From Chloroflexota bacterium (GTDB lineage Bacteria > Chloroflexota > Anaerolineae > Aggregatilineales > Phototrophicaceae), in NCBI GenBank assembly GCA_026713245.1, contig JAPOOU010000240.1, forward strand, positions 1 through 61,042: a stretch of DNA of 61,042 bases. The letters are read 5' to 3'. Position 1 is the stretch's first letter, and every line of letters starts with the position of its first letter. Below the pieces are notes generated by a model that saw nothing but the letters and a program-made list of their open reading frames with translations, was not told where the DNA came from and made no database searches. The translations under genes and the position numbers were made by a program. This document shows, piece after piece, positions 15,485 to 24,866 of the stretch.

Positions 15485-17359
15485 ATGGATGTCAGCCGGT
15501 CGGGGACAAGGCAAACCATAATCACGCTGGGCCTGCTTTCGGGCGCGCTGATTCTGTTCACCGGCGCCGTTGGCATGATAGCGGCATTTCATGAACGCGA
15601 AGTTGTCAACGATTTCATCACCTTGGGACAATTGGTGCTGCTGATTACGCCATTTGTATTTGGCTATACTGCCGCGGTCCGGCTTGGAATGACCGGCGAA
15701 GACGCGATCGTCGTGCTAGGCGGCGGAATCATCATCGGACTGCTAACTGCCCTGCCCACCACAATAATGCTGCTCTTCAATTCGGATGAGTTTCGTTTTC
15801 TGCTGGACTGGTCTCTGCGGCTGGCGCCATTTGTGATCGCAACAGCAATTGCCTGGCGGATGCATCGACAAAATGAGGAGACCATACCGGTGATCGGCAG
15901 TTGGCTTTTGGTCGCCGTGCTTGTGGGCATTGTGACATATTCGCTGGCGCTTATTTTCGAAATCAAAGGCGAATTGCGCTCGGTGTTGGTTAACATCAAC
16001 CGCGACTGGGTAGACGTTGTAACATTTGATAACCGCAAGGAACTCATGACGGGCATTCTCGTCTTTGGCCTGGCGTCGCTTGTAGCCGGATGTCTTGGAT
16101 CGCTTTGCTACTTCGTCCCAAGAACACCGCGCCGGGCTATGTTTTACGGATTGTCAGTTACGTTGCTCGTCGGCGCCTTCGGCGAGACAGTTCGGCTGGT
16201 CCTGCAAGAGAACCTGGAACGCGATACGCTCAACCAGCTCTTCCGGCGCGATACATTACGGGGGAACGCCGCGCTTGGCTTGCTGATCGTTAGCACTGCA
16301 ATTGGCTATTTGTGGTCCGCATTTGGGGATCAAGCGCGACACGGCTTCCAGAATCTGGGCGGGCAACAGCGCCAGACAACGCACATGATTGGAAAAGTTC
16401 TTTTTGTGGCGCTGCTGTTAATGCTGCCCTGGCTGATCGGCCGCACGCTGAGCGATGTCGCTGTCACCATCGGCTTGTTCGTATTGATGGGACTGGGGCT
16501 TAATATCGCGATCGGCCTGGCGGGGCTGTTGGACCTGGGATACGTGACCAACTACGCTGTAGGCGCGTACATTCTCGCCGTCATGACCTCCATAGGTCCG
16601 TTAGGACTGATGAAAGGGACGTTTTCATTCTGGATGGTAATTCCGATTGCCCTGCTGGCCGCGATGTTCGCCGGCTTTCTCTTTGCCGTCCCGGTATTGC
16701 GAATGCGCGGCGACTATTTGGCGATTGCGACTTTGGGCTTTGGCGAGATCATCGGGAAACTGGCAATCTCTGACTGGCTCAAGCCATTGATCGGCGGGGC
16801 GCAGGGCGTACAGGCGATTCCCAAGCCGATCTTTCTGGGCGCGGAATTGAAGAACCCTGAGCAATTATATTATATCGTCCTGGTCGCATGTCTGGTCACC
16901 TTGTTTGTTTCGATACGCTTGAACAATTCTCGTGCGGGGCGTCAGTGGATGGCGATTCGCGAAGACGAGGATGTCGCCACCGCGATGGGCATAGACACCG
17001 CGCGCGCCAAATTGCTGGCCTTCACGTTGAGCGCCGCGACGGGCGGCGTTGCAGGCGCGATCTTCGCGGCCAAGGTCGGCAGCGTATTCCCGAACAGCTT
17101 CACCGTATTCATCTCCATTAATGTATTGAGCTTGATAATAGTTGGCGGCATTGCCAGCAATCCGGGAATCGTGGTGGGCGCCGTGGTTTTGATTGGCTTG
17201 CCTGAGTTGCTGCGGGAATTCTCTGATTTCCGCTTTCTGCTGTACGGCGCGCTGCTCATTATGATGATGATCAACCGCCCGCAGGGATTGATCCCCACGA
17301 AGATTGTCACGCACGAGATTCGTGCTGGCGTCAAGGCGAAAGCCGCTGCCGGCGATTAA
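15485..17359 (+). CDS. livM: ABC transporter permease, LivM type, with large N-terminal membrane extension
   Basis: 624 residues. The canonical LivM part starts near residue 300 (ALLLMLPWLIGRTLSDVAV; LGLNIAIGLAGLLDLGYV) and includes the loop MAIREDEDVATAMGIDTARAK and GSVFPNSFTVFISINVLSLIIVGG. The first ~300 residues add around seven or eight hydrophobic segments that ordinary LivM (about 300-420 residues) lacks. The extension shows no frameshift or internal stop and reads as one protein. Its role is unknown; it could be an extra membrane module or a fused unrelated membrane protein. The gene is tightly packed between livH and livG. Confidence 0.92.
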   Translation: MDVSRSGTRQTIITLGLLSGALILFTGAVGMIAAFHEREVVNDFITLGQLVLLITPFVFGYTAAVRLGMTGEDAIVVLGGGIIIGLLTALPTTIMLLFNSDEFRFLLDWSLRLAPFVIATAIAWRMHRQNEETIPVIGSWLLVAVLVGIVTYSLALIFEIKGELRSVLVNINRDWVDVVTFDNRKELMTGILVFGLASLVAGCLGSLCYFVPRTPRRAMFYGLSVTLLVGAFGETVRLVLQENLERDTLNQLFRRDTLRGNAALGLLIVSTAIGYLWSAFGDQARHGFQNLGGQQRQTTHMIGKVLFVALLLMLPWLIGRTLSDVAVTIGLFVLMGLGLNIAIGLAGLLDLGYVTNYAVGAYILAVMTSIGPLGLMKGTFSFWMVIPIALLAAMFAGFLFAVPVLRMRGDYLAIATLGFGEIIGKLAISDWLKPLIGGAQGVQAIPKPIFLGAELKNPEQLYYIVLVACLVTLFVSIRLNNSRAGRQWMAIREDEDVATAMGIDTARAKLLAFTLSAATGGVAGAIFAAKVGSVFPNSFTVFISINVLSLIIVGGIASNPGIVVGAVVLIGLPELLREFSDFRFLLYGALLIMMMINRPQGLIPTKIVTHEIRAGVKAKAAAGD

Positions 17360-17376
17360 GCACCGAGGAGAGTAGA

Positions 17377-18198
17377 GTGGCCGAAAAGCCGAAACGACAA
17401 CAGGACAAGATCCTCGTCGCCACCGGCATGACCAAGCGTTTTAGCGGTTTGGTGGCCGTCGACAATCTCGATTTCTATATTCCGGAGGGCTCGATCGCCA
17501 GCATCATTGGGCCGAATGGCGCCGGCAAGACGACGTTTTTCAACTGCATAACCGGCTTCTACCAGATCGACGAAGGCGAGCTGATATTTGACGGCAGTCG
17601 TATTGACGGCAGAACGCCCGACCAGATTACGCGCTCCGGTATCGCGAGAACATTCCAGAACATTCGCTTGTTTAGCAATATGTCGGCGATTGAAAACATC
17701 ATGGTCGGCCAAGAACCGCATCTCAAGTCGACCTGGCTGGGCTCGATACTTGGGCTGCCTTCAACGCGGCGAGAAGACGACGAAACTGAAGAGCGCGGTC
17801 GTGAGTTGCTCCATTTCGTCGGCCTCGAAGGCAAAGGCGATATGATTTCGAAGAACCTTTCCTACGGTGATCAGCGGCGTTTGGAAATCGGGCGCGCGCT
17901 CGCCAGCAAACCCAAGCTGATCTTGCTGGACGAACCCACCGCCGGCATGAATCCACGCGAGACCATAGAAACCACGGGTTTCATCCGGCGGTTGCGCGAC
18001 GAACTGGGCATCACGGTTGTATTGATCGAGCACGATATGCGGGTGGTCATGGATATCTCGGAACATATCACCGTTCTCGATTATGGCCGCAAGATTGCCG
18101 AGGGGCTGCCGGAAGAAATCCAGAATAATCCCGACGTCATCGAAGCCTATCTTGGACGCGGCGCGGCCGCCAGCGCCGGCAAGAGTCTGGCTGGCTAG
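17377..18198 (+). CDS. livG: ABC transporter ATP-binding protein, LivG type
   Basis: 273 residues from GTG 17377 with GAGGAG a few bases upstream. Walker A GPNGAGKTT, signature LSYGDQRRLEIGRAL (the LSYG form of LivG), Walker B LILLDEPTAGMNP, and the switch His in VVLIEHDMRVV. The ~25-residue loop after the Q-loop (EPHLKSTWLGSILGLPSTRRED) is typical of LivG. It energises import with LivF through LivH/LivM. It lies 17 bases after livM and 19 bases before livF. Confidence 0.95.
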   Translation: MAEKPKRQQDKILVATGMTKRFSGLVAVDNLDFYIPEGSIASIIGPNGAGKTTFFNCITGFYQIDEGELIFDGSRIDGRTPDQITRSGIARTFQNIRLFSNMSAIENIMVGQEPHLKSTWLGSILGLPSTRREDDETEERGRELLHFVGLEGKGDMISKNLSYGDQRRLEIGRALASKPKLILLDEPTAGMNPRETIETTGFIRRLRDELGITVVLIEHDMRVVMDISEHITVLDYGRKIAEGLPEEIQNNPDVIEAYLGRGAAASAGKSLAG

Positions 18199-18217
18199 CG
18201 ATGGACAGGAAGATACC

Positions 18218-18928
18218 ATGGCGCTTCTAGAGGTCAATGCGATCCACACTTATTATGGCAACATTCATGCGCTGAAAGGTATTTCCTTTGAAGTAGAGTC
18301 GGGCGAAATCATTGCCTTGATCGGCGCCAATGGCGCTGGAAAGACTACGACCTTGAGAACCATCTGCGGATTGATGGAACCGCGGGACGGCACTGTGCGT
18401 TACGATGGTGAAGACATCTCCAGTACCCGGGCTGATCTGCTGGTGTCAAAGGGCATATCAATGGTTCCCGAAGGGCGCGGCGTGTTCGCGAAGCTGACTG
18501 TCGAAGAAAACCTGGACATGGGCGCGTATACGCGACGTGACAAGGGAATAAAGGACGATCTTGAGCGCGTCTTTGAATTGTTTCCGCGGCTGGAAGAGCG
18601 CAAGAAACAGTTTGCCGGCACCATGAGCGGCGGCGAACAACAGATGTTGGCTATCGCGCGCGCCTTGATGTCCAATCCGCGCTTGCTCCTGCTTGATGAG
18701 CCCTCGATGGGCTTGGCGCCGGTCCTGGTAGACGGCGTGTTTGATACCGTGCAAGGCATCAAGAACGAAGGCGTCACGATATTGCTGGTCGAACAGAACG
18801 CGCATATGGCGCTGCAAATCGCTGACCGCGGCTACGTTTTGCAGAGCGGCGAGGTCGCCCTCAGCGATACCGCGGCGAACTTGCAGCAAAACGAAACCGT
18901 GCAGAAGACCTATCTGGGCATCGACTAG
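18218..18928 (+). CDS. livF: ABC transporter ATP-binding protein, LivF type
   Basis: 236 residues from ATG 18218, the usual LivF length; a longer in-frame reading starting inside livG is rejected because family similarity begins at MALLEVNAIHTYYGN. Walker A GANGAGKTT, signature MSGGEQQMLAIARAL, Walker B LLLLDEPSMGLAP, and LLVEQNAHMAL with the LivF-type EQ in place of EH. Last gene of the transport operon. Confidence 0.95.
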   Translation: MALLEVNAIHTYYGNIHALKGISFEVESGEIIALIGANGAGKTTTLRTICGLMEPRDGTVRYDGEDISSTRADLLVSKGISMVPEGRGVFAKLTVEENLDMGAYTRRDKGIKDDLERVFELFPRLEERKKQFAGTMSGGEQQMLAIARALMSNPRLLLLDEPSMGLAPVLVDGVFDTVQGIKNEGVTILLVEQNAHMALQIADRGYVLQSGEVALSDTAANLQQNETVQKTYLGID

Positions 18929-18957
18929 ACGAGCCGGAAGCGCAATCGCGAGTCATC

Positions 18958-20100
18958 ATGTTCAGCTCTCGTGAACGCCCCCAAGACCAGCGTCTTGAAA
19001 GCATTACAACTGCCAAGCTGGCCGAGCTTGCGCGCGAGGCGCTGGACGACTCGTCTATACAGTTGCGCTCCTGGTCTCGTGAGCGGGTACATGGCGGCTT
19101 CGGGGGCGCCAAAGGCGGGACAGCGATACATCGCTTTAGCGGCCGCACTAGTTGTGACAAAACCTGGTCAATCATTCTCAAAATCCTCTATCGCCGTCCA
19201 AACGAAGACCAGCAGTCGCCTTACTACTGGAAGCGCGAATACGAAGTCTACCGCTCGGGCATGCTGGACGACCTGCCAACGGGTTCCTTCGCCACTGCGC
19301 AAGTCTATGCGCTGGAAGATTTTGACGCGTATTGCTGGATCTGGATGGAAGACATCGTCGACTTGAAGCTTAAGTGGACGCTCGACGACTACCAGGCCGT
19401 CGCGCGTCGACTGGGCCGGTTCAACGGCGCGTATGTGACGGGTCAAATGCTGCCCGACTATGAATGGCTCAGCCAGGCTTGGCATTGCGCTATCGTGCCG
19501 GCACTGGCTGAAAGTTTCCAGAATATCGAATGCTATCTGGAGAACCCGCTAGCAGGCAAGACGTTGCCCCTAGAGGCAAAAGCGCGGGTTCTGGCTATTT
19601 GGCGGGATCGCGCGATCTTTATCAAGGCTTTGAGCGGGCTGCCACAAACGCTGTGTCATATCGACGCTTTTCGCCGCAACATCTTGCAGGGCCCGCGAGA
19701 TGCTGTCTTGATTGACTGGGCAATGGTCGGTCACGCCGCGCTGGGCGAAGAGTTGGTTTCACTGGTTGCCGTCAGCGCTTATCACGAAGCGCTTACGCAG
19801 GCCGAGTGCCTGGAACTAGACCGCGTCGTATTCGCTGGATACCTTGACGGGCTGGCCGAGGCAGGATGGCGCGGCGACGCCAAGCTGGCAAGACTTGGCT
19901 ACACTTGCGCCATGACGCTGCGCGGACTGGCCGGCGTCAAGCAGGACATCGAGTTGATGATCGACGCGGGCCGCCACCAAAATCTGCTGGAGAGTTTCCA
20001 GCGAGAGCGCATCGACGAGGTAGCGGCGTTTTTCGCCGAGGTGCGGCGCTTTCGCTTGCTGGAAATGGCGGCCGAAGCGCGCGCGCTGCTCAAGCATTAG
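18958..20100 (+). CDS. Aminoglycoside phosphotransferase-like (APH fold) kinase
   Basis: 380 residues. The catalytic Brenner-type motif CHIDAFRRNIL (H-x-D-x4-N) lies about two-thirds along, followed by the metal-binding LIDWAMVGHAALGEEL. An N-terminal lobe with a Gly-rich stretch (GGFGGAKGG) precedes it. Such proteins phosphorylate small molecules (choline, homoserine, antibiotics, sugars); nothing here picks the substrate. It starts 30 bases after livF on the same strand and may ride on that transcript. Its end overlaps the convergent EamA gene by 11 bases. Confidence 0.85.
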   Translation: MFSSRERPQDQRLESITTAKLAELAREALDDSSIQLRSWSRERVHGGFGGAKGGTAIHRFSGRTSCDKTWSIILKILYRRPNEDQQSPYYWKREYEVYRSGMLDDLPTGSFATAQVYALEDFDAYCWIWMEDIVDLKLKWTLDDYQAVARRLGRFNGAYVTGQMLPDYEWLSQAWHCAIVPALAESFQNIECYLENPLAGKTLPLEAKARVLAIWRDRAIFIKALSGLPQTLCHIDAFRRNILQGPRDAVLIDWAMVGHAALGEELVSLVAVSAYHEALTQAECLELDRVVFAGYLDGLAEAGWRGDAKLARLGYTCAMTLRGLAGVKQDIELMIDAGRHQNLLESFQRERIDEVAAFFAEVRRFRLLEMAAEARALLKH

Positions 20101-20992
20101 CATCCCTTGAAGAAGCCAAAATCGATAGCAGCACGCCTGCCCCAATCAGCGCGCCACCGATTCCCAGGCGAATTGTCAGGGTCTGTCCAAGAAAAACTGC
20201 GGCCAGCAGCGCGCCCGAGACTGGCTGGGCAAAGAAGAACAGGGAAGCGACCGTGGCCGGCGCCAGCGCAAAGGCGCGGTTCCACAGCAGCAAGGCAATA
20301 GCTGTCGAGACGATTCCCAAGTATGCGACGCCGAGCAGCGCGCCGGCATCCAGCGGACCGATGGGCTTGGTCGACAGTTCAACGATGCTGGCCGGCAGCG
20401 ACAGCGCCAAGCCGCCGAGCAATCCGACGACCGTGATCGTCAGCGTATTCAGCCGATGCCGTATCGAGACGCGCCGCACGAGCACCGAATAGAGTCCCCA
20501 GGTTAGCGCCGCAAGCGCCAGGAAAACATCGCCTACGAAGGTCTCTTCCCCGAAGTTGGCCCGGGTCGGATCCAATATCACAAACAGTCCGGCGCTGGCC
20601 AGAACCAGCGCGATCGCTCGCCGCGGCGTGAGCTTTTCCTTGAGCAGGAGCACAGCAAAGAGAACGACAAATGCCGGCGACGCGCTTGTCACCACGGCGC
20701 CATTAATCGCCGTTGACAGATCGGTACCCAGGAATTGGGCGCCGAGGCTGAGGCCCAATCCGACAAGTCCGATGATTAACAACTCGCGCATCAAGCGCGG
20801 CGCCGGCAGAGACGCTCCCGTTCGCCGAAAGACCGGCCAGAGCGCCAGCAGTCCCAGGAGTATGCGCATGCTCAACAAGGTGAAGGGAGGGATCACGGTC
20901 AGCACGACATCGGATACAACATACATGCCGCCCCAGATGCTTGCGGCGGTGATGCCGTAGAATGTCCCGCGCAGCAGGTCGGTCCTGTTCAT
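20090..20992 (-). CDS. EamA-family (DMT) transporter
   Basis: 300 residues with about ten hydrophobic segments in two repeats of five, the EamA pattern. Diagnostic pieces are GAQFLGTDLSTAINGAVVTSASPAFVVLFA in the first half and GALLGVAYLGIVSTAIALLLWNRAF in the second. Members export or import amino acids, nucleotide sugars or other metabolites across the inner membrane; the substrate is not predictable. Single gene, convergent with the kinase. Confidence 0.92.
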   Translation of the reverse strand: MNRTDLLRGTFYGITAASIWGGMYVVSDVVLTVIPPFTLLSMRILLGLLALWPVFRRTGASLPAPRLMRELLIIGLVGLGLSLGAQFLGTDLSTAINGAVVTSASPAFVVLFAVLLLKEKLTPRRAIALVLASAGLFVILDPTRANFGEETFVGDVFLALAALTWGLYSVLVRRVSIRHRLNTLTITVVGLLGGLALSLPASIVELSTKPIGPLDAGALLGVAYLGIVSTAIALLLWNRAFALAPATVASLFFFAQPVSGALLAAVFLGQTLTIRLGIGGALIGAGVLLSILASSRDANA

Positions 20993-21205
20993 GAGCTCGG
21001 TGATGTTAGCGTCGTGTATCCAAGGCCGTCATCATAACGCATTGCGTCGCCCTCATGTAGTCGCAGCCGGCGAATTGGCGCGGGCATGTAGCGCTCACAG
21101 AACATACTCGCAAGCCCGCTGGGAGGCCGTATATTTCTCCAGTTTCCGGGGCTGTGGAAGGGCTGGGGTTTTGATTTGGCGGGTACGGTACATTTTTTTC
21201 ACCAC

Positions 21206-21294
21206 AGCCGCTCGGCGGCAGCGAAAAAGTCACCGGAATGTCGCGCTCACACAAAATAATAAGCCTTCTCGTCGCATGAGCGACGCGGTTTATA
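21206..21294 (+). repeat. R1 dispersed repeat, copy B
   Basis: AGCCGCTCGGCGGCAGCG followed by the longer variant GTCACCGGAATGTCGCGCTC (shared with copy F) and the GTCGCATGAGCGAC hairpin, ending GCGGTTTA. Confidence 0.85.
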
Positions 21295-21325
21295 AAAAAG
21301 AGGCACAGAGGGCACAGAGATTTTT

Positions 21326-21358
21326 GGCGGGCGACCCAAGGGTCGCCCCTACGGGTTT
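21326..21358 (+). repeat. R3-type GGGCGACCC hairpin repeat
   Basis: GGGCGACCC AA GGGTCGCCC followed by CTACGGG; similar hairpins recur at 28612, 28668 and 30610. Confidence 0.6.
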
Positions 21359-21418
21359 GGAGGTGGTTGTTGTTCTTTAATTCAAGCAAAGGGGAAACAC
21401 TAGCGAAATCGACAACGT

Positions 21419-21447
21419 TTGTCCATAAGCGCTGCGAATGCTATAAT
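21419..21447 (+). promoter_or_regulatory. Candidate promoter of the coiled-coil/selB operon
   Basis: TTGTCC (21419-21424), 17-base spacer, TATAAT (21442-21447); about 50 bases before the start at 21500. Confidence 0.6.
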
Positions 21448-21499
21448 CCCAGCACACCGTCATTCCGCGCCACTTTATATGACGGGGGGAGCAGGCAGG

Positions 21500-22735
21500 A
21501 TGCAAATCAATCAAATCGCCAGCATGATCGAGTGGTTGGATGAAGAGCGCCGGCGCGACAAGGCCATCATCGCGGCGCTGGAAGAGCGCGTCGAGCAGCA
21601 AGTCGAGTTTATCGATCAGATGCAGCGGCGCGTCAAGAGCGTCGAATCCGACCAAAGCGTCATCAAGCAGGAAACGCTGCCCGCCCAGAAAGAACATGAC
21701 ATCATTGATAAACTGCGGCTGGAAATGGCGCAGATGCTGGAAAATGCCGAAGCGCGGCGCCTGACGGCGGAACGCGAAGCCGAGCGCCGCGTCGATTTGC
21801 AGCGGGACACTGCTCAGCGCAGCGTTCGCGAGCTGGGCGAAAAGACGGACCGAATCGAAAGGCAGTTGGCGAATATCAGCGGACTGCAGAGCGAAGGCGA
21901 CCGGCTGACAAACGCCATGCGCGTGCTGAACCAGGAAATGGACGATCTGACCAAGAAACTGGAAGGACCAGACCGCCGTCTCACCTTCCTCGAAGAGCAG
22001 CGGCGGACCGACGCCAGGCGTCTGGCAGAGATCGAAACTGAGCTGCCGGAGTACAAGAAATCGGTTGACGGCATATTGCCGAAATTGGGATTAATCGAAG
22101 ACTTGACCGTGCGCAACGAACGCCGCATTCAGGATTACAACAGCGTCGACCGGGAGCGCAGAGAACAGTTGCAGCAATTCATCGACCAGCAGCAATTGAT
22201 GACGCAGCAGCGCGACCAGCAAATGGCGGATCTGACCAAGCGCTTTGGCGCGCACGATGCCGAACTGCAGAAAAATATCGAGCGCTTCGAAATATGGGCG
22301 CAAGCCTACCGCGAGATGAAGCGCATCATCGACGATTTCAACCGCATCGGCGACCGACTGGAACGGCGCATCAACGAAGTTGCGGAAATGCAGCGGCTCA
22401 GCGAAGAGCGCTTTCGGCAGGAATGGAACGACTGGCGCGACGAGGATCAAAAGCGTTGGAAACAGTTGACCCTGTCCAGCGATGAGGTCTGGCGCAGTCA
22501 CGACCGGGAGTTCGACAGCTTCGTGCATCGGATTGGCGACATTGAGTCGCTGATCCCCGACGTGCGCGCGAATATCGAACGGCTTTGGCAGTTGGAACGG
22601 GCCCGCGCCGAATTGTACCGCGAGCGATACCAGGCCTTGCTTCACGAATACGACAGCAGCGCGTTCAGCGACGAGACCGGCAGCATGCAAAGCGGGGAAA
22701 GCCTTCTGGACAGCAGCGCGATCGGCGGCGGGTAA
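21500..22735 (+). CDS. Long coiled-coil protein of unknown function
   Basis: 411 residues from ATG 21500 (GGGGGAG nine to ten bases before it); an in-frame ATG at 21479 is less well placed. Almost the whole chain is charged heptad-like helix rich in Glu, Arg, Gln and Leu (for example EERVEQQVEFIDQMQRRVK; LEFLEEQRR-type stretches), with no signal peptide or membrane segment. No family recognised. It ends three bases before selB and shares its promoter, so they form one transcript. That linkage could be incidental; a role in selenoprotein synthesis is not supported by any motif. Confidence 0.8.
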   Translation: MQINQIASMIEWLDEERRRDKAIIAALEERVEQQVEFIDQMQRRVKSVESDQSVIKQETLPAQKEHDIIDKLRLEMAQMLENAEARRLTAEREAERRVDLQRDTAQRSVRELGEKTDRIERQLANISGLQSEGDRLTNAMRVLNQEMDDLTKKLEGPDRRLTFLEEQRRTDARRLAEIETELPEYKKSVDGILPKLGLIEDLTVRNERRIQDYNSVDRERREQLQQFIDQQQLMTQQRDQQMADLTKRFGAHDAELQKNIERFEIWAQAYREMKRIIDDFNRIGDRLERRINEVAEMQRLSEERFRQEWNDWRDEDQKRWKQLTLSSDEVWRSHDREFDSFVHRIGDIESLIPDVRANIERLWQLERARAELYRERYQALLHEYDSSAFSDETGSMQSGESLLDSSAIGGG

Positions 22736-22738
22736 AAG

Positions 22739-24607
22739 ATGCGCGTCATCGGCACCTCGGGCCACGTCGATCACGGCAAGTCCACATTGGTAGAAAAACT
22801 GAGCGGGATCAATCCAGATCGGCTTGCTGAAGAACAGAGCCGTCAGATGACGATTGATCTGGGTTTCGCCTGGATGAGTCTGGCTGACGGCGAGACAGTC
22901 GGCATTGTTGATGTGCCGGGTCACCGCGACTTCATCGAAAATATGCTGGCGGGCGTCGGCGGCATTGACGCGGCGCTGCTGGTCATCGCCGCTGACGAAA
23001 GCATCATGCCACAGACCCGCGAGCATCTCGCTATTCTTCGGCTGCTGGACGTAAGTGACATTATCGTTGTCATCAGCAAGGTCGATCTGATTGATGACCC
23101 GGACTGGATCGAGTTGGTGCGCCTGGATATCGAAGAGATTTTCGCGGGGCACCAAATGCCGGCGCCGCCCATGGTCGAAGTCTCGGCCCATAGCGGGCAA
23201 GGCCTGGATCAATTGATTGGGACGCTGCATGGCGTATTGCAGGGCGCGCCGCAGCGGGTCGATTACGGACAGCCGCGTTTGTCGATTGATCGCGTATTCG
23301 TTGTCGGCGGCTTCGGCACGGTCGTGACCGGCACGCTGGCCGGTGGGAGCCTGTCGGTCGGCGACAGCGTCGAATTGCAGCCGGCCGGGATCGCCGGGCG
23401 CATCCGCGGATTACAAAGCTATAAACAGGCCGTTGAAAGCGCCGCGCCGGGCAGCCGCGTGGCTGTGAACATCGCCGGCATCAGCAGCGATCAAGTCCAG
23501 CGCGGCGACATGCTGGCCTCCCCGGGGCAGGTCCGCCCAAGCGCCATGGTCGACGCGCAGTTTTCTCAGCTTGCGGATCTTGACCGTCCGCTCGAGCATA
23601 ACGCGGAAGTAAAGTTTTTCTGCGGCGCTGCGGAGTCGATGGCCAAGGTGCGGCTCCTCGACGCCGAGCAGCTATATCCCGGCGACGAAGGCTGGCTGCA
23701 AATCCGCCTGCGCGATGCGCTCCCGCTCGCTCGCGGCGACCGCTACATATTGCGCTTTCCTTCGCCGGCGCAGACCATCGGCGGCGGCGTGATCGTCGAC
23801 GCCCGGCCCGGTCGACGTTTGAAGCGATTCCACGAAGGGGTCATCCAGGACCTGGGGCTGCGTTTGCGCGGTACGCCGGCGGAAAGGCTTGCGGTGTCCG
23901 CGGGAGGGAAAGTACCCGTTAGGCTCCGGGAGTTGCAGTCCAGCCTGGGATACAGCGATGAAGCGCTCAGCCAAGCCTTGAGCGAGGCGCTTGAGCTTGG
24001 CCTGGTCAAGCAAGTTGACGACACTAGTTTCTGGTCGGCAGCATCTTGGCACAAGCTGGGCAATCGAGCGCTTGAAGAATTGGGCGCATTTCACCGCGCG
24101 CATCGGCTGCGGCTGGGCATGCCGCGCGCGCAATTGCGCAGTCGGCTTGATGTCAAGCTCAGCCTGCTAGATCAATTCGTCGCGGTAGATGAGCGGATTG
24201 CCCGCGAAGGAAATCTTTTGAGGCTGCAAAATCACAAGGTTGTTTTTGACGACGATCAGAGCGCCAGGATCGACCGGCTCATGCGGCTTTTGCAAGAGAA
24301 CCCGTACAGTCCGCCCTCAATTGACGAGATCAACGGCATAGTGGGAGAAGATGTCTCGCGAGCGCTGCTCGATTTGCGCAGGCTGGTCAACGTCAACGAC
24401 AGGATCGCCTTCGCGCGCGCCGACTACGAATTCATGGTCGGCGAGATTCGGCAAAGGATTCGCGATCATGGCGAGATTGACGCCAAGACCTTGCGCGATC
24501 TTTTCGGCACATCACGCAAGTACGCGATCGCGCTTCTGGAACATCTCGACTCGCTTGGGATCACGCAGCGGGTGGGAGATGTCCGCAAGCGCGGCCGCAA
24601 TATGTGA
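22739..24607 (+). CDS. selB: Selenocysteine-specific translation elongation factor SelB
   Basis: 622 residues. GTPase motifs: GHVDHGKS (8-15), DVPGH (58-62) and SKVD (113-116). Domain II carries RLSIDRVFVVGGFGTVVTGT, characteristic of SelB. After domain III a series of winged-helix domains follows, ending with LRDLFGTSRKYAIALLEHLD and RVGDVRKRGRN, the C-terminal domain that binds the SECIS RNA. It brings Sec-tRNA to UGA codons that have a downstream SECIS. Its presence agrees with the two TGA-containing genes at 4279 and 7184. selA, selC and selD are not in this window. Confidence 0.97.
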   Translation: MRVIGTSGHVDHGKSTLVEKLSGINPDRLAEEQSRQMTIDLGFAWMSLADGETVGIVDVPGHRDFIENMLAGVGGIDAALLVIAADESIMPQTREHLAILRLLDVSDIIVVISKVDLIDDPDWIELVRLDIEEIFAGHQMPAPPMVEVSAHSGQGLDQLIGTLHGVLQGAPQRVDYGQPRLSIDRVFVVGGFGTVVTGTLAGGSLSVGDSVELQPAGIAGRIRGLQSYKQAVESAAPGSRVAVNIAGISSDQVQRGDMLASPGQVRPSAMVDAQFSQLADLDRPLEHNAEVKFFCGAAESMAKVRLLDAEQLYPGDEGWLQIRLRDALPLARGDRYILRFPSPAQTIGGGVIVDARPGRRLKRFHEGVIQDLGLRLRGTPAERLAVSAGGKVPVRLRELQSSLGYSDEALSQALSEALELGLVKQVDDTSFWSAASWHKLGNRALEELGAFHRAHRLRLGMPRAQLRSRLDVKLSLLDQFVAVDERIAREGNLLRLQNHKVVFDDDQSARIDRLMRLLQENPYSPPSIDEINGIVGEDVSRALLDLRRLVNVNDRIAFARADYEFMVGEIRQRIRDHGEIDAKTLRDLFGTSRKYAIALLEHLDSLGITQRVGDVRKRGRNM

Positions 24608-24646
24608 GTGTCTCGTTGCCGGGGGAATTTACCACCGAGGCGCGTA

Positions 24647-24732
24647 TTCTACCCCATCCCCCGGCCCTAAGCCCCCCTCAATCCTTCCGCTAAACGGGGG
24701 GCGGAAACCCCAAGACATTGGGAGGTGAAGCT
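24647..24732 (+). repeat. R2 C-rich dispersed repeat, full copy
   Basis: ACCCCATCCCCCGGCCCTA, a CCCCCCTCAATCC block, CGCTAAACGGGGGGCGGAAA and a final TTGGGAGGTGAAGCT. It matches 37433-37523 and, inverted, 2658-2741. It fills most of the gap after selB. Confidence 0.8.
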
Positions 24733-24866
24733 ATTCGCCGAGTATTGCTATTTTACTGCATGACTAAGTTCTACCAATAAGAGTACACGGGCTTCAAAAC
24801 GAATAACTTTGCGTCTTTAAAGCGAGAATATTGCGAAATCCACAGCATACACCACTGCGCTCATTC

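Larger units (their letters stand above)
20993..21499. other. Intergenic region upstream of the coiled-coil/selB operon
   Basis: No gene supported. It holds an R1 repeat (21206-21294), a GGCACAGAGGGCACAGAGA word, a GGGCGACCCAAGGGTCGCCC hairpin (about 21330-21350) and the promoter of the next operon. Confidence 0.65.

Noticed and set aside
18083..18217. N-terminal extension of LivF overlapping livG
   Set aside because: Family similarity starts at the ATG at 18218, which has its own ribosome site.
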